DNA from: Selenomonas ruminantium AC2024
Lineage (GTDB): Bacteria; Bacillota; Negativicutes; Selenomonadales; Selenomonadaceae
Reading direction: 5' to 3'
NCBI RefSeq assembly: GCF_000687995.1
Contig: NZ_JIAC01000001.1
Location: forward strand, 1,302,001-1,366,000
Length of the DNA: 64,000 nt
In this document: one piece after another, positions 36,738 through 46,774 of the stretch
Position numbering within the stretch: the first letter of the stretch is position 1
How the letters are laid out: every line of letters starts with the position of its first letter
Notes under the pieces: model-generated
Told to the model about the DNA's origin: nothing
Database searches by the model: none
What the model saw: only the letters and a program-made list of their open reading frames with translations
Position numbers and translations under genes: made by a program

Positions 36738-37601
36738 ATGGATGAAAAGCGGGTCAGGGAGCTGCACCCATGCTTTGGAGCAAAGCAGCACAGGGGGCGT
36801 ATCCATTTGCCGGTATGCCCCGGATGTAATTTGGAATGCCGTTTTTGCGACCGCAAGATTAACGATGTGGAAAACCGACCGGGGGTGACTGCGGCGGTTA
36901 TTCAACCGGATGAAGCGGTCATGTATATAGAGCGGGCGTTGCAGTTCTGCCCGGAACTCAGCGTGGTGGGCATTGCGGGGCCGGGGGATACCCTGGCATC
37001 CGACAGGGCTATAGAGACGTTTCGCCTGATTGGTGATAAGTTTCCGCAGCTTCTCAAGTGCATGAGCACCAATGGCCTGCTTTTAAGCGAGCGGGCGCAT
37101 GACGTAATTGATGTGGGTATCGATACGCTGACGGTCACGGTCAATGCCGTAGACCCGGCGATTGAAGCCCAGATGATTAATGGGCTGGTCTATCATGGTA
37201 AGCGTTATACCGGTGAGGAAGCCGGAGCGCTCATCATTCAGAATCAGCTTGCAGGTATCCGCAAGGTGGCCGCCGCCGGTGTGGTGGTCAAGGTCAATAC
37301 GGTGCTCGTCAATGAAATCAACCGTTTCCATATCGGCGCGATTGCCAAGGCGGTCAAGGAAGCAGGGGCAACGATTTATAACATCATTCCGCTGATTCCG
37401 CAGCATGATTTGAAAAATTGCGAGGCACCGAGCTGTGTGGATTTGGCGGTGGCGAGAAAAGAAGCAGGGAAACACATTGATGTATTCCGCCACTGTCAGC
37501 ACTGCCGCGCAGATGCCGTGGGGGTACCGGGGAAAAACAACTTTAGCCAGGAAGTGTATAAGGGGCTCTTGCAGGCGAAAGAAACCTTTTCCCACGGTTG
37601 A
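36738..37601 (+). CDS. NifB-like radical SAM cofactor synthase
   Basis: 287 residues. HPCFGAKQHRGRIHLPVCPGCN leads into the triad CPGCNLECRFC region near residue 30, a NifB signature. Extra cysteine pairs near the C-terminus (CEAPSC and CQHCRAD) are typical NifB ligands. NifB makes the Fe8S9C precursor (NifB-co) of nitrogenase. It lacks the fused NifX domain, which is encoded by the preceding gene. Its presence implies that the downstream NifDK-like enzyme uses a carbide-containing cluster, unlike chlorophyll-type relatives. Confidence 0.9.
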   Translation: MDEKRVRELHPCFGAKQHRGRIHLPVCPGCNLECRFCDRKINDVENRPGVTAAVIQPDEAVMYIERALQFCPELSVVGIAGPGDTLASDRAIETFRLIGDKFPQLLKCMSTNGLLLSERAHDVIDVGIDTLTVTVNAVDPAIEAQMINGLVYHGKRYTGEEAGALIIQNQLAGIRKVAAAGVVVKVNTVLVNEINRFHIGAIAKAVKEAGATIYNIIPLIPQHDLKNCEAPSCVDLAVARKEAGKHIDVFRHCQHCRADAVGVPGKNNFSQEVYKGLLQAKETFSHG

Positions 37602-37646
37602 ATTAGACGTCAGAAAACAGTTGTTTATGTAGAAGGGGAGTTTTGA

Positions 37647-38507
<861 letters not shown>

Positions 38508-38522
38508 TGGGAGGGAGAGCTT

Positions 38523-40109
38523 ATGCCAAAGAAAATCAATCTGGATATTGCCTCCGTCGAGCAGCGGGAACAGCGCTTGGGGACCATTATCGCCTGGGAT
38601 GGTACTACCGAAGAACTGCACAAGCAGTCCAGCTATGAACTGCGTGGACAACGGGAGCGGGGCGCAGGCTGTGGCGGCAACTGCCGCCTGTGCGAACTGT
38701 CGGGGCCGTTTACGCAGGGCTCGGTCTGCAGTGAGCAGATGGTGGAATGCCAGGCAGGCAATGTCCGCGATGCGGTGCTGATTCAGCACGCCCCCATTGG
38801 CTGCGGCGGCGGGCAGACCGTCTACAACAACATTTACCGCAATGGTCTGGTTATGCGCGGCTATAAGGCCGAAAATTTGCGCATCATCAACACCAATCTG
38901 ATTGAGAGCGACATGGTGTTTGGTGCGGCGGATAAACTGCGTCAGTCCATTGACGATGCCTTTGAGCGCTATCAGCCACAGGCAATCTTTGTTGCCTCCT
39001 CCTGCGCCACGGGCATTATCGGTGAGGATATCGAAAGCATTACGGACGAGAAGGAGGCAGAACTGGGGATACCCGTGGTGCCGCTTGCCTGCGAAGGTTT
39101 CCGGTCCAAGCATTGGAGTACCGGTTTTGATGCCACGCAGCACGGCATTTTGCGGCAGATTGTGCGCAGGAACCCCACGAAAAAACAGGAGGATTTGGTC
39201 AATGTCATCAATCTTTGGGGTTCGGATGTCTTTTCGCCCATGCTGGCGCACTTGAATTTGCGGGTAAATTATGTCGTGGATTTGGCTTCGGTGGAAGAAT
39301 TGGCACAGATGTCCGAAGCGGCGGCTACGGTGGGCTTCTGCTACACCTTGTCCTCCTATATGGCGGCAGCCTTGGAACAGCATTTCGGCGTGCCGGAGGT
39401 CAAGGCGCCCATGCCATACGGTTTTGCGGGGGCAGACGCGTGGCTACGGGAACTGGCGAAAGTCACCCATCGGGAACATCTGGTGGAAAAATTCATTGCC
39501 GAAGAACACGCCCGCGTCAAGCCGAAGATTGAGGAACTCAAGAAAAAACTCAAAGGCGTCAAGGGCTTTGTCGCTACGGGTTCTGCCTATGCGCATGGGC
39601 TTATACAGGTCTTGCGGGAGTTGGATGTGGAAGTGGACGGCTCGCTGACCTTCCATCATGACCCGGTTTACGACAGCGGCGACCAAAGAGAGGATTCGCT
39701 GGGCCATCTGAATGAGCATTATGGTCAGGTTAAAAACTTCCATGTGTCTAACCGCCAGCAGTATCAGCTCTACGCTTTCCTGCAGGAAAACAAGCCGGAC
39801 TTTTTGTTGATTCGCCACAATGGACTCGCGCCTCTTGCCTCACGTTTAGGGATTCCTGCCGCTCCCTTGGGCGATGAACATATTGCCGTGGGCTATGACG
39901 GAATTGTGAATCTGGGCGAAACCATTTTGGAAATTTTGGCGCACAAGAAATTCCATGACGATATCAAAAAACACGTCAAACTGCCGTATAAGAAGTGGTG
40001 GCTGGAACAGAAAGATGCCTATATTCTCGCCAAGCACCCCGAACTGGTGAAATTTGACGAGGATGAATATCGCGCCGAGCAGGAAAGAAAGGAGGCAGCC
40101 CATGCCTAA
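38523..40109 (+). CDS. NifD-like catalytic subunit (methylthio-alkane-reductase-like candidate)
   Basis: 528 residues. The P-cluster-type cysteines are visible in HAPIGCGGGQ (near residue 95) and SSCATGIIGED (near 160), with an N-terminal Cys group (GCGGNCRLC) that may supply the third. VGFCYTLSSYMAAALEQHFGVP aligns with the NifD segment holding the cofactor Cys275. GDEHIAVGYDG aligns near the region of cofactor His442, although with a shorter spacing. Dinitrogenase would normally have NifEN and nif regulation nearby; here the context is sulfur metabolism. The inference is a C-S bond-cleaving reductase, not N2 fixation. Confidence 0.82.
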   Translation: MPKKINLDIASVEQREQRLGTIIAWDGTTEELHKQSSYELRGQRERGAGCGGNCRLCELSGPFTQGSVCSEQMVECQAGNVRDAVLIQHAPIGCGGGQTVYNNIYRNGLVMRGYKAENLRIINTNLIESDMVFGAADKLRQSIDDAFERYQPQAIFVASSCATGIIGEDIESITDEKEAELGIPVVPLACEGFRSKHWSTGFDATQHGILRQIVRRNPTKKQEDLVNVINLWGSDVFSPMLAHLNLRVNYVVDLASVEELAQMSEAAATVGFCYTLSSYMAAALEQHFGVPEVKAPMPYGFAGADAWLRELAKVTHREHLVEKFIAEEHARVKPKIEELKKKLKGVKGFVATGSAYAHGLIQVLRELDVEVDGSLTFHHDPVYDSGDQREDSLGHLNEHYGQVKNFHVSNRQQYQLYAFLQENKPDFLLIRHNGLAPLASRLGIPAAPLGDEHIAVGYDGIVNLGETILEILAHKKFHDDIKKHVKLPYKKWWLEQKDAYILAKHPELVKFDEDEYRAEQERKEAAHA

Positions 40110-41469
40110 GATAAAAAAGGACAAGAACGGTCAGACCAATTCCATCAATCAGGTGCGCTACGGCTGTGCCCTGGGCGCGATGCATTCGGTCAGCGCAATT
40201 CCGGGAGCCATTCCCATCACCCATTGCGGCCCGGGCTGCGTGGACAAGCAGTACATGAGCCTGTCGTTTTACAACGGCTATCAGGGCGGCGGCTATTCCG
40301 GCGGTGCGGTACCGCCCAGCTCCAATCTGCAGGAAAAGGACGTCGTCTTTGGCGGCGCCAAACATCTTGATCAGCTGATTGAGGCATCGCTCAAAATCAT
40401 GGAAGGGGATTTGTTCGTCGTGCTCAACGGCTGTATCCCTGAAATCGTCGGCGATGACATCGGAGCCGTAGTGGCGCGTTATCAGGAAAAGGGCGTGCCC
40501 ATCGTGTCTGCCGAAACCGGCGGCTTTAAGGGCAACAACTTCACGGGCCACGAAATCGTCACCGAGGCAATTATCGAGCAGTATGTGGATAAATATGCTC
40601 AGGACAAAGAGACGAAAAAGAAGGGCTTAATCAATGTCTGGTCGGAACTGCCGTTTCAGAATACCTTTTGGCGCGGCGATTTGACGGAACTCAAGCGCAT
40701 TCTGGAAGGGGCGGGCTGGGAGGTTAACATCCTCTTTGGCTATGGTTCTAAGGGCGTGAAGGAATGGCTGACCATACCCAATGCCGAGTTCAATCTGGTG
40801 GTCGGCCCCTGGCTTGGCTTAAAGACGGCCAAACTGTTGGAGAGCAAATACGGCCAGCCCTATCTGCATTTGCCGGTACTGCCCATCGGCGCCAAGCAGG
40901 TGGCTGAATTTTTGCGGGCGATTGCTGAATTTGCACAGGAAAATGAAGTGCAGACCGAGCGCTTTATCAAGCAGGAGGAAAAGGAATACTACTATTATCT
41001 GGAATACTTCACGGACTTTTACGCTGAATACTGGTGGGGCCTGCCCGCTGTTTACTCCGTGGTCAGCGATGCCGCCTATAATCTAGCCATCAATAAATTT
41101 GTGGTGAATCAGCTGGGGCTTATCCCCGCCAAGCAGATTATCACCGACCATACGCCGGAAAAATATCATGAGGCCATTCGGGCAGAATACCAGAAACTCG
41201 CCGAAGACGTGGGGGCTGAGGTGGAATTTGTGGAAGATGGCTATATCGTCAATCAGCTGCTAAAACAGGAAGATTACGGGCATAAACCGCCGGTCATCTT
41301 TGGCACCAGCTGGGAACGTGATACTGTCAAGGAATTGAACGGGCATATCGTGGAAGTCAGCTATCCTGTATCCTATGATGTGGTGCTGAATAAAACGTAT
41401 ATTGGCTACCGGGGCGCGTTGACGCTTTTGGAAACCATATTTACTACGGCGATTAGTAAATCGGCATAG
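40102..41469 (+). CDS. NifK-like beta subunit (methylthio-alkane-reductase-like candidate)
   Basis: 455 residues from ATG 40102, overlapping the NifD-like stop by 8 bp. P-cluster-type cysteines are in YGCALGAMHSV (near residue 21), HCGPGC (near 40) and NGCIPEIVGDD (near 113), the same order as NifK Cys70, 95 and 153. EYYYYLEYFTDFYAEYWWG is an unusual aromatic stretch. Last gene of the operon; a strong terminator follows. Confidence 0.84.
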   Translation: MPKIKKDKNGQTNSINQVRYGCALGAMHSVSAIPGAIPITHCGPGCVDKQYMSLSFYNGYQGGGYSGGAVPPSSNLQEKDVVFGGAKHLDQLIEASLKIMEGDLFVVLNGCIPEIVGDDIGAVVARYQEKGVPIVSAETGGFKGNNFTGHEIVTEAIIEQYVDKYAQDKETKKKGLINVWSELPFQNTFWRGDLTELKRILEGAGWEVNILFGYGSKGVKEWLTIPNAEFNLVVGPWLGLKTAKLLESKYGQPYLHLPVLPIGAKQVAEFLRAIAEFAQENEVQTERFIKQEEKEYYYYLEYFTDFYAEYWWGLPAVYSVVSDAAYNLAINKFVVNQLGLIPAKQIITDHTPEKYHEAIRAEYQKLAEDVGAEVEFVEDGYIVNQLLKQEDYGHKPPVIFGTSWERDTVKELNGHIVEVSYPVSYDVVLNKTYIGYRGALTLLETIFTTAISKSA

Positions 41470-41476
41470 AGTAGTC

Positions 41477-41515
41477 AAACTCCGTTGAGGCTTTGAGGCT
41501 TCAACGGAGTTTGTT
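41477..41515 (+). terminator. Terminator of the nitrogenase-like operon
   Basis: Perfect 12-bp stem AAACTCCGTTGA/TCAACGGAGTTT, then TTGTTTG. Confidence 0.85.
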
Positions 41516-41584
41516 TGTGCGTGCTTATATTGATTTGTTATATCTTAGTCAGGTGACAGTGAAAAAGGTTAAGAGAAATAGTAT

Positions 41585-41613
41585 TTGACAAAATAAAGTT
41601 TTGGGGCTAAAAT
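41585..41613 (+). promoter_or_regulatory. Promoter for the nitroreductase/VOC pair
   Basis: TTGACA (41585-41590), 17 bp, TAAAAT (41608-41613). It lacks the ATAGG half-site of the sulfur operators. Confidence 0.75.
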
Positions 41614-41662
41614 AACTTTGGCAGGAAATAAGAAAACGGATTTTGAAAGGGGATTTATAGAG

Positions 41663-42160
41663 ATGGACGCAATTTTTACCCGCACCAGTGTGCGCAGCTA
41701 TGAGGAACGGCCGGTGGAGGCAGAGAAAATCGAAAAGATTCTGCGCGCGGCAATGGCGGCTCCTTCGGCGGTCAATCAGCAGCCGTGGGAGTTCTATGTG
41801 GTCACGAATAAAGCGGTATTGCAGGAACTTTCCGAAACTAGTCCGTATACCGCTATGACGGCGAAGGCCCCGGCGGCTCTGGTGCTTTGCTCCCGCAAGG
41901 AAAACATCATCGTGCCGGAACTGATTGAAGTAGATATGGCCTTGGCAACGGAAAATGCTTTGCTGGAGATTGAGGCGCAGGGCTTGGGCGGCGTTATGCT
42001 GGGCGTGGCACCCTTTGCTGACCGCATGGAAAAGGTCGCTAAGGCAATTAACCTGCCGGAACATCTGGTACCCTTTACCGTGGTACCCTTCGGCTATCCG
42101 GCCAAGAAGAATCCGCAGCAGGATCGCTATGATGAAGAGCGGGTGCATTATGTGCGGTAA
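41663..42160 (+). CDS. Nitroreductase-family FMN oxidoreductase
   Basis: 165 residues from ATG 41663 (AAAGGGG about 12 nt upstream). RTSVRSYEERPVE, AAPSAVNQQPWEF and GLGGVMLGVAP are the standard FMN-binding motifs of the small nitroreductase family. Substrate unknown. Overlaps the following VOC gene by 11 bp. Confidence 0.9.
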   Translation: MDAIFTRTSVRSYEERPVEAEKIEKILRAAMAAPSAVNQQPWEFYVVTNKAVLQELSETSPYTAMTAKAPAALVLCSRKENIIVPELIEVDMALATENALLEIEAQGLGGVMLGVAPFADRMEKVAKAINLPEHLVPFTVVPFGYPAKKNPQQDRYDEERVHYVR

Positions 42161-42548
42161 ATTGAACTTACAGCACATCCATCATGTGGCCATTATCGGC
42201 AGCAATTATGAGCGGAGCAGGCATTTTTATGTGGACATTCTGGGCTTTGCGGTGATTCGGGAAAATTACCGCGAGGAGCAGCAGGATTGGAAAATTGACC
42301 TGCGGCTGGCGGATGCGGAGCTAGAACTCTTTATCAAAGAGGGTTGCCCGCCAAGAGCAGGCTGGCCGGGCAAGGAGGCTTATGGCCTTAGGCATTTGGC
42401 TTTCCGTGTGGATTCCGTGGACGATACGGTTCGCAAATTAAATGCCTTGGGCGTTGAGACAGAACCGGTACGCTGTGATACCTTTACCGGGGAAAAGATG
42501 ACGTTCTTCCATGACCCGGATGGATTGCCGATAGAAATTCATGAATAA
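42150..42548 (+). CDS. VOC/glyoxalase-like protein (YaeR/SMU1112c type)
   Basis: 132 residues from ATG 42150, overlapping the nitroreductase end. HIHHVAIIGSNYERSRHFYVD, KIDLRLADAELELF and GLRHLAFRVD match the one-domain VOC family close to YaeR. Metal-site residues (His near residue 10, Glu in LELF, His in GLRHLAF, Glu in the final PIEIHE) are present. Substrate unknown; probably detoxification or dioxygenase-like chemistry. Confidence 0.87.
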   Translation: MCGKLNLQHIHHVAIIGSNYERSRHFYVDILGFAVIRENYREEQQDWKIDLRLADAELELFIKEGCPPRAGWPGKEAYGLRHLAFRVDSVDDTVRKLNALGVETEPVRCDTFTGEKMTFFHDPDGLPIEIHE

Positions 42549-42554
42549 AGACAA

Positions 42555-42605
42555 GAGCGGACGGCTTGACTGGTCAATTTGATTTGACCGGTCAGCCGCC
42601 CGCTT
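42555..42605. terminator. Bidirectional terminator
   Basis: Long stem (GAGCGG...CGGCT-TGACTGGTCAA with TTTGACCGGTCA-GCCG...CCGCTTT) between convergent units. It contains TTGACTGGTCAA at 42566-42577. Confidence 0.85.
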
Positions 42606-42616
42606 TATTATGCGGT

Positions 42617-44041
42617 TTAGAAATTATGGGTTACTTTGCCCGTATCAATAAGGTTGTGATTTTTGACATAGTCCAGCCAGCCTGCCTGCAAGGTGGCAAG
42701 TTCGTTGGTGTCATCTTCCGACAGCGCATCAACAGGCTTTTTGTGATTGAAAATGCCATGAGAGGTATCGGTGATGATGGGATTGCGGTCGTCTACATGG
42801 GCAAGCTGCTGATGGAAGTCCATATCGAAACTGTCTTCCGGCGGGCGGCTGTCCAGTACATCACGGGCTGTTTTGGTCTGGTGTTTTTTTTCGTCTTCGG
42901 GGTCAGCGGTCATTTTATCCAGAATTTGCGAAGTCTGCTCCAACTGCTGGCGCAGGTTGTCGAGGTAGGAGGTATCGGTCTTGAAGGCTGCTTCGGGCGT
43001 TTTCTGTTTATCCGGTTCTACATTTTTGGCCTTGTTTTTCTTCTTATAAGCCTTGGCGATAGCTGCTTCGACATCTTCCTCGTATTTTTTGTCTTTGATA
43101 TCGAGTTCGCCGCCGCCCTGTACATAGCGTACCATTTTTTCGACCTGCTTCAGCAGGGGATTTTTGTCCGGGCTGTCGCCGGTGATTACGTCAAAGGCGG
43201 TCTTGATGTCTTCTAAGAATTGGTCATCCTTGCCAAAGTTTTTGACATAATCGTTGAGCTGGCTGGCAAGCTTGCCGAAAAGACCGCCGGAGATTTCCTG
43301 GGTGGAACGCAGCACAGCATCTCCTGCGTGTTCATAGGTATCGACAAAGATATTTTTGTCTTTTAACTGGTCATAGGCTTCAGAGTAGCTGGCATAAGGC
43401 TTCAAAATATCGCGGATGGTGTCGTGAATATCCTGCTTTAGCGTATTTTTCAGTTTAGCTTCGCTTTCTTCTACCTTGTTTTTCCCGTCAATAGTGGCGG
43501 TATTTTCGACAAGACCATCTTTGGCTGTCCAAGTGTAGTGCTGGCTTTTTATGGTGTCAATCGAATTCGGGTAACGATAGGCTAATTCCGGTGGTACATA
43601 GACGTTTAAGATGGGGAGGGGCTTAGAGGCTTCTTTTACTTTTTCGATTATAGCCAGTGTTTCCGGGGAAGCAGGCTTGGCGATGTCCATCAGGTTAACC
43701 TGTTCAATGCCGGAGTCAATGCGTGATAAATCTGTATTGGGGGTCCAGCTGAAGGGTTTTTTGTTTTGTTCCCGCTGTTCCATGACATCGGCTATGGCAG
43801 CCTGCATTTCGGCTAACTCATCAGTCTGGCTTTGCCCATCACGATAGGTGAGATAGGCGGTGCGGTTTAACTCGACCCAGTGACTCTTATAGCTTTCCTT
43901 TGCCCCGCTCAGTTCCACCTGATAGGCAGGGGCTTCTGCTGTTAATTTTTCGTTTTCTTTTGCCTGCTGTACTGCCTTGCTCGTGTCGACGGCAACACTA
44001 ACATTAAGGTTGCTGCCATCCGCAGCTCGTCCGATAAGCAT
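42617..44041 (-). CDS. Unrecognised 474-residue protein
   Basis: No family recognised. Soluble, highly polar (K, D, E, Q rich), no signal peptide or membrane segment. The segment NVYVPPELAYRYPNSIDTIK is the most hydrophobic and distinctive. Long helical stretches with coiled-coil character occupy the last 200 residues. It follows the 199-residue unknown gene by 21 bp and has GGAGGG before its start, so both form one unit. Confidence 0.6.
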   Translation of the reverse strand: MLIGRAADGSNLNVSVAVDTSKAVQQAKENEKLTAEAPAYQVELSGAKESYKSHWVELNRTAYLTYRDGQSQTDELAEMQAAIADVMEQREQNKKPFSWTPNTDLSRIDSGIEQVNLMDIAKPASPETLAIIEKVKEASKPLPILNVYVPPELAYRYPNSIDTIKSQHYTWTAKDGLVENTATIDGKNKVEESEAKLKNTLKQDIHDTIRDILKPYASYSEAYDQLKDKNIFVDTYEHAGDAVLRSTQEISGGLFGKLASQLNDYVKNFGKDDQFLEDIKTAFDVITGDSPDKNPLLKQVEKMVRYVQGGGELDIKDKKYEEDVEAAIAKAYKKKNKAKNVEPDKQKTPEAAFKTDTSYLDNLRQQLEQTSQILDKMTADPEDEKKHQTKTARDVLDSRPPEDSFDMDFHQQLAHVDDRNPIITDTSHGIFNHKKPVDALSEDDTNELATLQAGWLDYVKNHNLIDTGKVTHNF

Positions 44042-44062
44042 GGTTTTCCCTCCTTGTAAGCA

Positions 44063-44662
44063 TCATGCGGATTTTTCCGCTGCTGCGTTCGTTTCCGTAT
44101 ATTCGGCTTGGAGCTTGTCCAGTCCGGACATGATGGCATCGTAGGTGTCCAGGCAGATTTGCGGCAAGTCCTTTTCCTTGGTGGTGGCTTGATAATCGCG
44201 GCGGAATATCGCTACGGCTTTTTCAATTTCCTGCCGGATTTCGGCAATTTTATCGGAATTGCCTTGAGCGACCTGTGCGGCCATGCTCAGAATGCAGTTG
44301 CTTACCGCCTCGACGGAGTAGGGGCCGCCCGGCCCGATTGCCCGCGCGGCTTCGGCATAGCTGGGCAGTACCGCAGGCATGGTGAATTTTTCGCCCGGCT
44401 TAAAGTGTCCGCCGGAATGATAATACGCCTGCCAACTTAAATTGTCCTGTGCATGGTTTTGGATACTCTCCACAGAATCTTTACTTGCCACAGGCTGTAA
44501 GGGCAGCTGGTCGCTTTTTTCTGTCACAGGCACCACAGGTTCATTTTCTGGTGGCGAAAATTCGCTCATAAGCGCTTTGAATGCACCGTTTGCTTGTGGC
44601 TGTGATTGCGTATTGACCGCAGCAGAAGGAGAGTCGGTCAATTTGCTGATGTAAATACCCAT
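44063..44662 (-). CDS. Unrecognised 199-residue protein
   Basis: Start ATG at 44660-44662 with GGAGGTG 5 nt upstream. The first 60 residues are low-complexity and rich in P, Q, S and E; the C-terminal 130 residues look helical (DKIAEIRQEIEKAVAIFRRD). No signal peptide. First gene of a two-gene unit with the 474-residue protein. No function can be proposed from sequence. Confidence 0.6.
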   Translation of the reverse strand: MGIYISKLTDSPSAAVNTQSQPQANGAFKALMSEFSPPENEPVVPVTEKSDQLPLQPVASKDSVESIQNHAQDNLSWQAYYHSGGHFKPGEKFTMPAVLPSYAEAARAIGPGGPYSVEAVSNCILSMAAQVAQGNSDKIAEIRQEIEKAVAIFRRDYQATTKEKDLPQICLDTYDAIMSGLDKLQAEYTETNAAAEKSA

Positions 44663-44766
44663 TTGTACACCTCCAAAACAAAAAATACAATAATATATCC
44701 TTATGCAATCATATATCATCCCTTCTGTATATCGAATATTTGCGCAATTTTATAAGGGGGCAAGCC

Positions 44767-44799
44767 AAAAAAGCGGCTGACCAATTTAGGACAGTCGCT
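44767..44799 (-). terminator. Terminator of the small-protein unit
   Basis: On the minus strand AGCGACTGTCC pairs imperfectly with GGTCAGCCGCT, followed by TTTTTT. Confidence 0.65.
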
Positions 44800-44845
44800 C
44801 ACTTTCGCGGTATTGGTTTGTGGGTGATGATTTCGGCTAGTCGGG

Positions 44846-44956
44846 CTAACGGAAACTATATGCGGCGTATGCTGCCAACAGGACGATTCCGATGGAGAGA
44901 ATTACTCCTGTCAGGAGTACACCCGCATATACAAGCATTTTACGGTTTGATTTCAC
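44846..44956 (-). CDS. 36-residue single-span membrane protein
   Basis: GTG start (44954-44956) with AGGAGAG 9 nt upstream. A basic start (KSNRK) is followed by one hydrophobic span of about 24 residues (MLVYAGVLLTGVILSIGIVL region) and a short tail ending SFR. It sits 90 bp downstream of the 66-residue gene on the same strand and before a terminator. Too short for family assignment; the ribosome site and span make it a likely real small protein. Confidence 0.55.
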   Translation of the reverse strand: MKSNRKMLVYAGVLLTGVILSIGIVLLAAYAAYSFR

Positions 44957-45046
44957 GAATATAACTCTCCTGCATACATCTGGATATCGGCATTGGGTAT
45001 ATATTTTATGAATATTCGTTGCGCATTTATGCGTCCAAAGGCTGTT

Positions 45047-45247
45047 TTAGTCATCGGTGAGTTTTATTTTACGATACATGGCGTAATACAGCCGTTCTTT
45101 TTCGACGCATTGTTCAAGTCTTTGCAGTAGTGTCTTGACTTCTTCCTGCATTTCATCGTCCCAATGTTGTACTTTATCGTATTCGCGAAGTGCAGCTAAT
45201 GATTGAAGGATAGTTGAATGAAGCTGCTGATTATCGTTGACGTTCAT
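45047..45247 (-). CDS. Small unrecognised helical protein
   Basis: 66 residues with GGGGTGG 4 nt before the ATG. Polar and predicted all-helical (EMQEEVKTLLQRLEQCVEKE). No family recognised. Upstream of the 36-residue membrane protein in the same direction, so the two may be co-transcribed. Confidence 0.5.
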   Translation of the reverse strand: MNVNDNQQLHSTILQSLAALREYDKVQHWDDEMQEEVKTLLQRLEQCVEKERLYYAMYRKIKLTDD

Positions 45248-45327
45248 GTTACCACCCCTTGAACTGGTCTAATAAAGGAATACATGATATCTGTTTCTTT
45301 ATTACGTATATTATTCCTCCCCCATGG

Positions 45328-45357
45328 ACTTTTCCTGCCGGAGGGGAAAAGTTTTTT
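45328..45357 (+). terminator. Orphan plus-strand terminator-like hairpin
   Basis: ACTTTTCC pairs with GGAAAAGT, followed by TTTTT. No plus-strand gene lies upstream within 2.7 kb, so it either ends an undetected RNA or is incidental. Confidence 0.4.
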
Positions 45358-45375
45358 GGATTTTGCTCTTTTAGG

Positions 45376-45415
45376 CAAAAAAAGAACAGCTGACCAAGGC
45401 TGGTCAGCCGTTCTT
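45376..45415 (-). terminator. Terminator of the DAACS transporter gene
   Basis: On the minus strand, AAGAACGGCTGACCA pairs with TGGTCAGCTGTTCTT, loop GCCT, then TTTTTT. Confidence 0.9.
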
Positions 45416-45429
45416 GCTCGAGCTGGTTC

Positions 45430-46692
45430 TTATTTTTCGTGATTGAATGCAGGTTCGGCGATAAGTTCTGTGTCTGTGCCTGCTGTATCGTCTTCATACA
45501 TATTTTCCATACGCGCAACAGCCAGCGTACTGACCACATCGCCGGTCACGTTGAGGGCGGTGTGAATCATGTCGATGGGGCGGAAGATGCCCACAATCAT
45601 GCCCATGATGGCGGTGGGCAGGCCCATGGTGTTCAGCAGCATGATGGCGAGCACGATGCCGCTGGCGGGAATGCCCGGTGTACCAATGGAAATCAATGTG
45701 GTCAGGAAGATAAACATGGCCTGCTGTCCGAGCGTGAGGTCAACGCCGTAAATCTGGGAAACAAAGATGATGGTGACGGCGTAGTAAACCGCAATACCGT
45801 TCATATTGATGGTGGCACCCAGCGGCAGGGAGAAGGAGGCCAGTTCGCTCTTGACGCGGAAATCCTCTTCCGTGACTTTGAGGCTGACCGGCAGGGTTCC
45901 GGAACTGCTCGTAGTGCTGAATGCTACGAGCCATACGCTGATAATCTTGCGGAAAAATTCCGTAAGCGGAATTTTGGCAATGACTTTGATGATGAATAAG
46001 TAAAGCAGTACAATGACGGCAAAGGCGCCGACATAATGGGTCAGAATGAACATGCCCAAAGCGCTGAACATCGCAGTTCCGTATTCACCGACACTGCACG
46101 CCGCCAGAGCAAGCACGCCCAATGGTGTAGTCAGCATGACGATATCGGTGAGCTTGAACATGATGAGCGTGCTTTCTTCGACAAATTTTTTGACCGTGCT
46201 GACCTTGCTGCCCAGCATGGTCATGACAATGCCGAGAAAGGCGGCAAAGACAATCACCTGCATGATATTGCCTTCACTGAGGGCGTGCAGGGGATTTGCC
46301 GGAATCATGCCTAGTATCGTGCTGCCCACGGTCATGGGCGCGGCCTCCTTGATGGGCTCGCCTGTCGCGATAATCTGGTCGGCGCTGAAGCCCTTGCCCG
46401 GCTGCATGAAGTTGGCAACCGCCAGACCGATGATGGTGGAGAGAATCGTGGTGATGACGTAAAAGCCCAAAACCTTGGAACCGATGCGCCGTAGCTTGCC
46501 AATGTCCCCGATATTGGCAATACCGCCAATGATGGAGCAGAAAATCAGGGGCACGACAATCATCTGAATCAGCCGCAGGAAGATATCGCCCACAGGCTGC
46601 AGGAACAAGATGTCTTTCTGAAAGATGATGCCGAGCACTGTGCCGATGACAAAAGCAATCAGCACCTGTGTCGCTAGATTAAGTTTTCGCAT
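45430..46692 (-). CDS. DAACS-family cation symporter, possibly a cystine importer
   Basis: 420 residues with about eight membrane helices. The family's reentrant-loop serine motif is STTSSSGTLPVSL, and SLPLGATINMNG and GTPGIPASG complete the substrate site. Substrates in the family include glutamate, C4-dicarboxylates, serine/threonine and (TcyP) cystine. The promoter is divergent from and within 25 bp of a sulfur-regulon operator shared with mnmA, which favours a sulfur amino acid substrate; that is inference. GGAGG precedes the ATG. Confidence 0.88.
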   Translation of the reverse strand: MRKLNLATQVLIAFVIGTVLGIIFQKDILFLQPVGDIFLRLIQMIVVPLIFCSIIGGIANIGDIGKLRRIGSKVLGFYVITTILSTIIGLAVANFMQPGKGFSADQIIATGEPIKEAAPMTVGSTILGMIPANPLHALSEGNIMQVIVFAAFLGIVMTMLGSKVSTVKKFVEESTLIMFKLTDIVMLTTPLGVLALAACSVGEYGTAMFSALGMFILTHYVGAFAVIVLLYLFIIKVIAKIPLTEFFRKIISVWLVAFSTTSSSGTLPVSLKVTEEDFRVKSELASFSLPLGATINMNGIAVYYAVTIIFVSQIYGVDLTLGQQAMFIFLTTLISIGTPGIPASGIVLAIMLLNTMGLPTAIMGMIVGIFRPIDMIHTALNVTGDVVSTLAVARMENMYEDDTAGTDTELIAEPAFNHEK

Positions 46693-46774
46693 AATGCCTC
46701 CTTGATAAAAATGATTCCTTGAAAAAGATATGACTGTACAAAAAATGATGAAACACTATCTTTTTAATAGTAAA

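Noticed and set aside
45249-45539. 96-codon minus-strand frame after the DAACS gene
   Set aside because: It overlaps the end of the transporter gene and its terminator and shows no family features.
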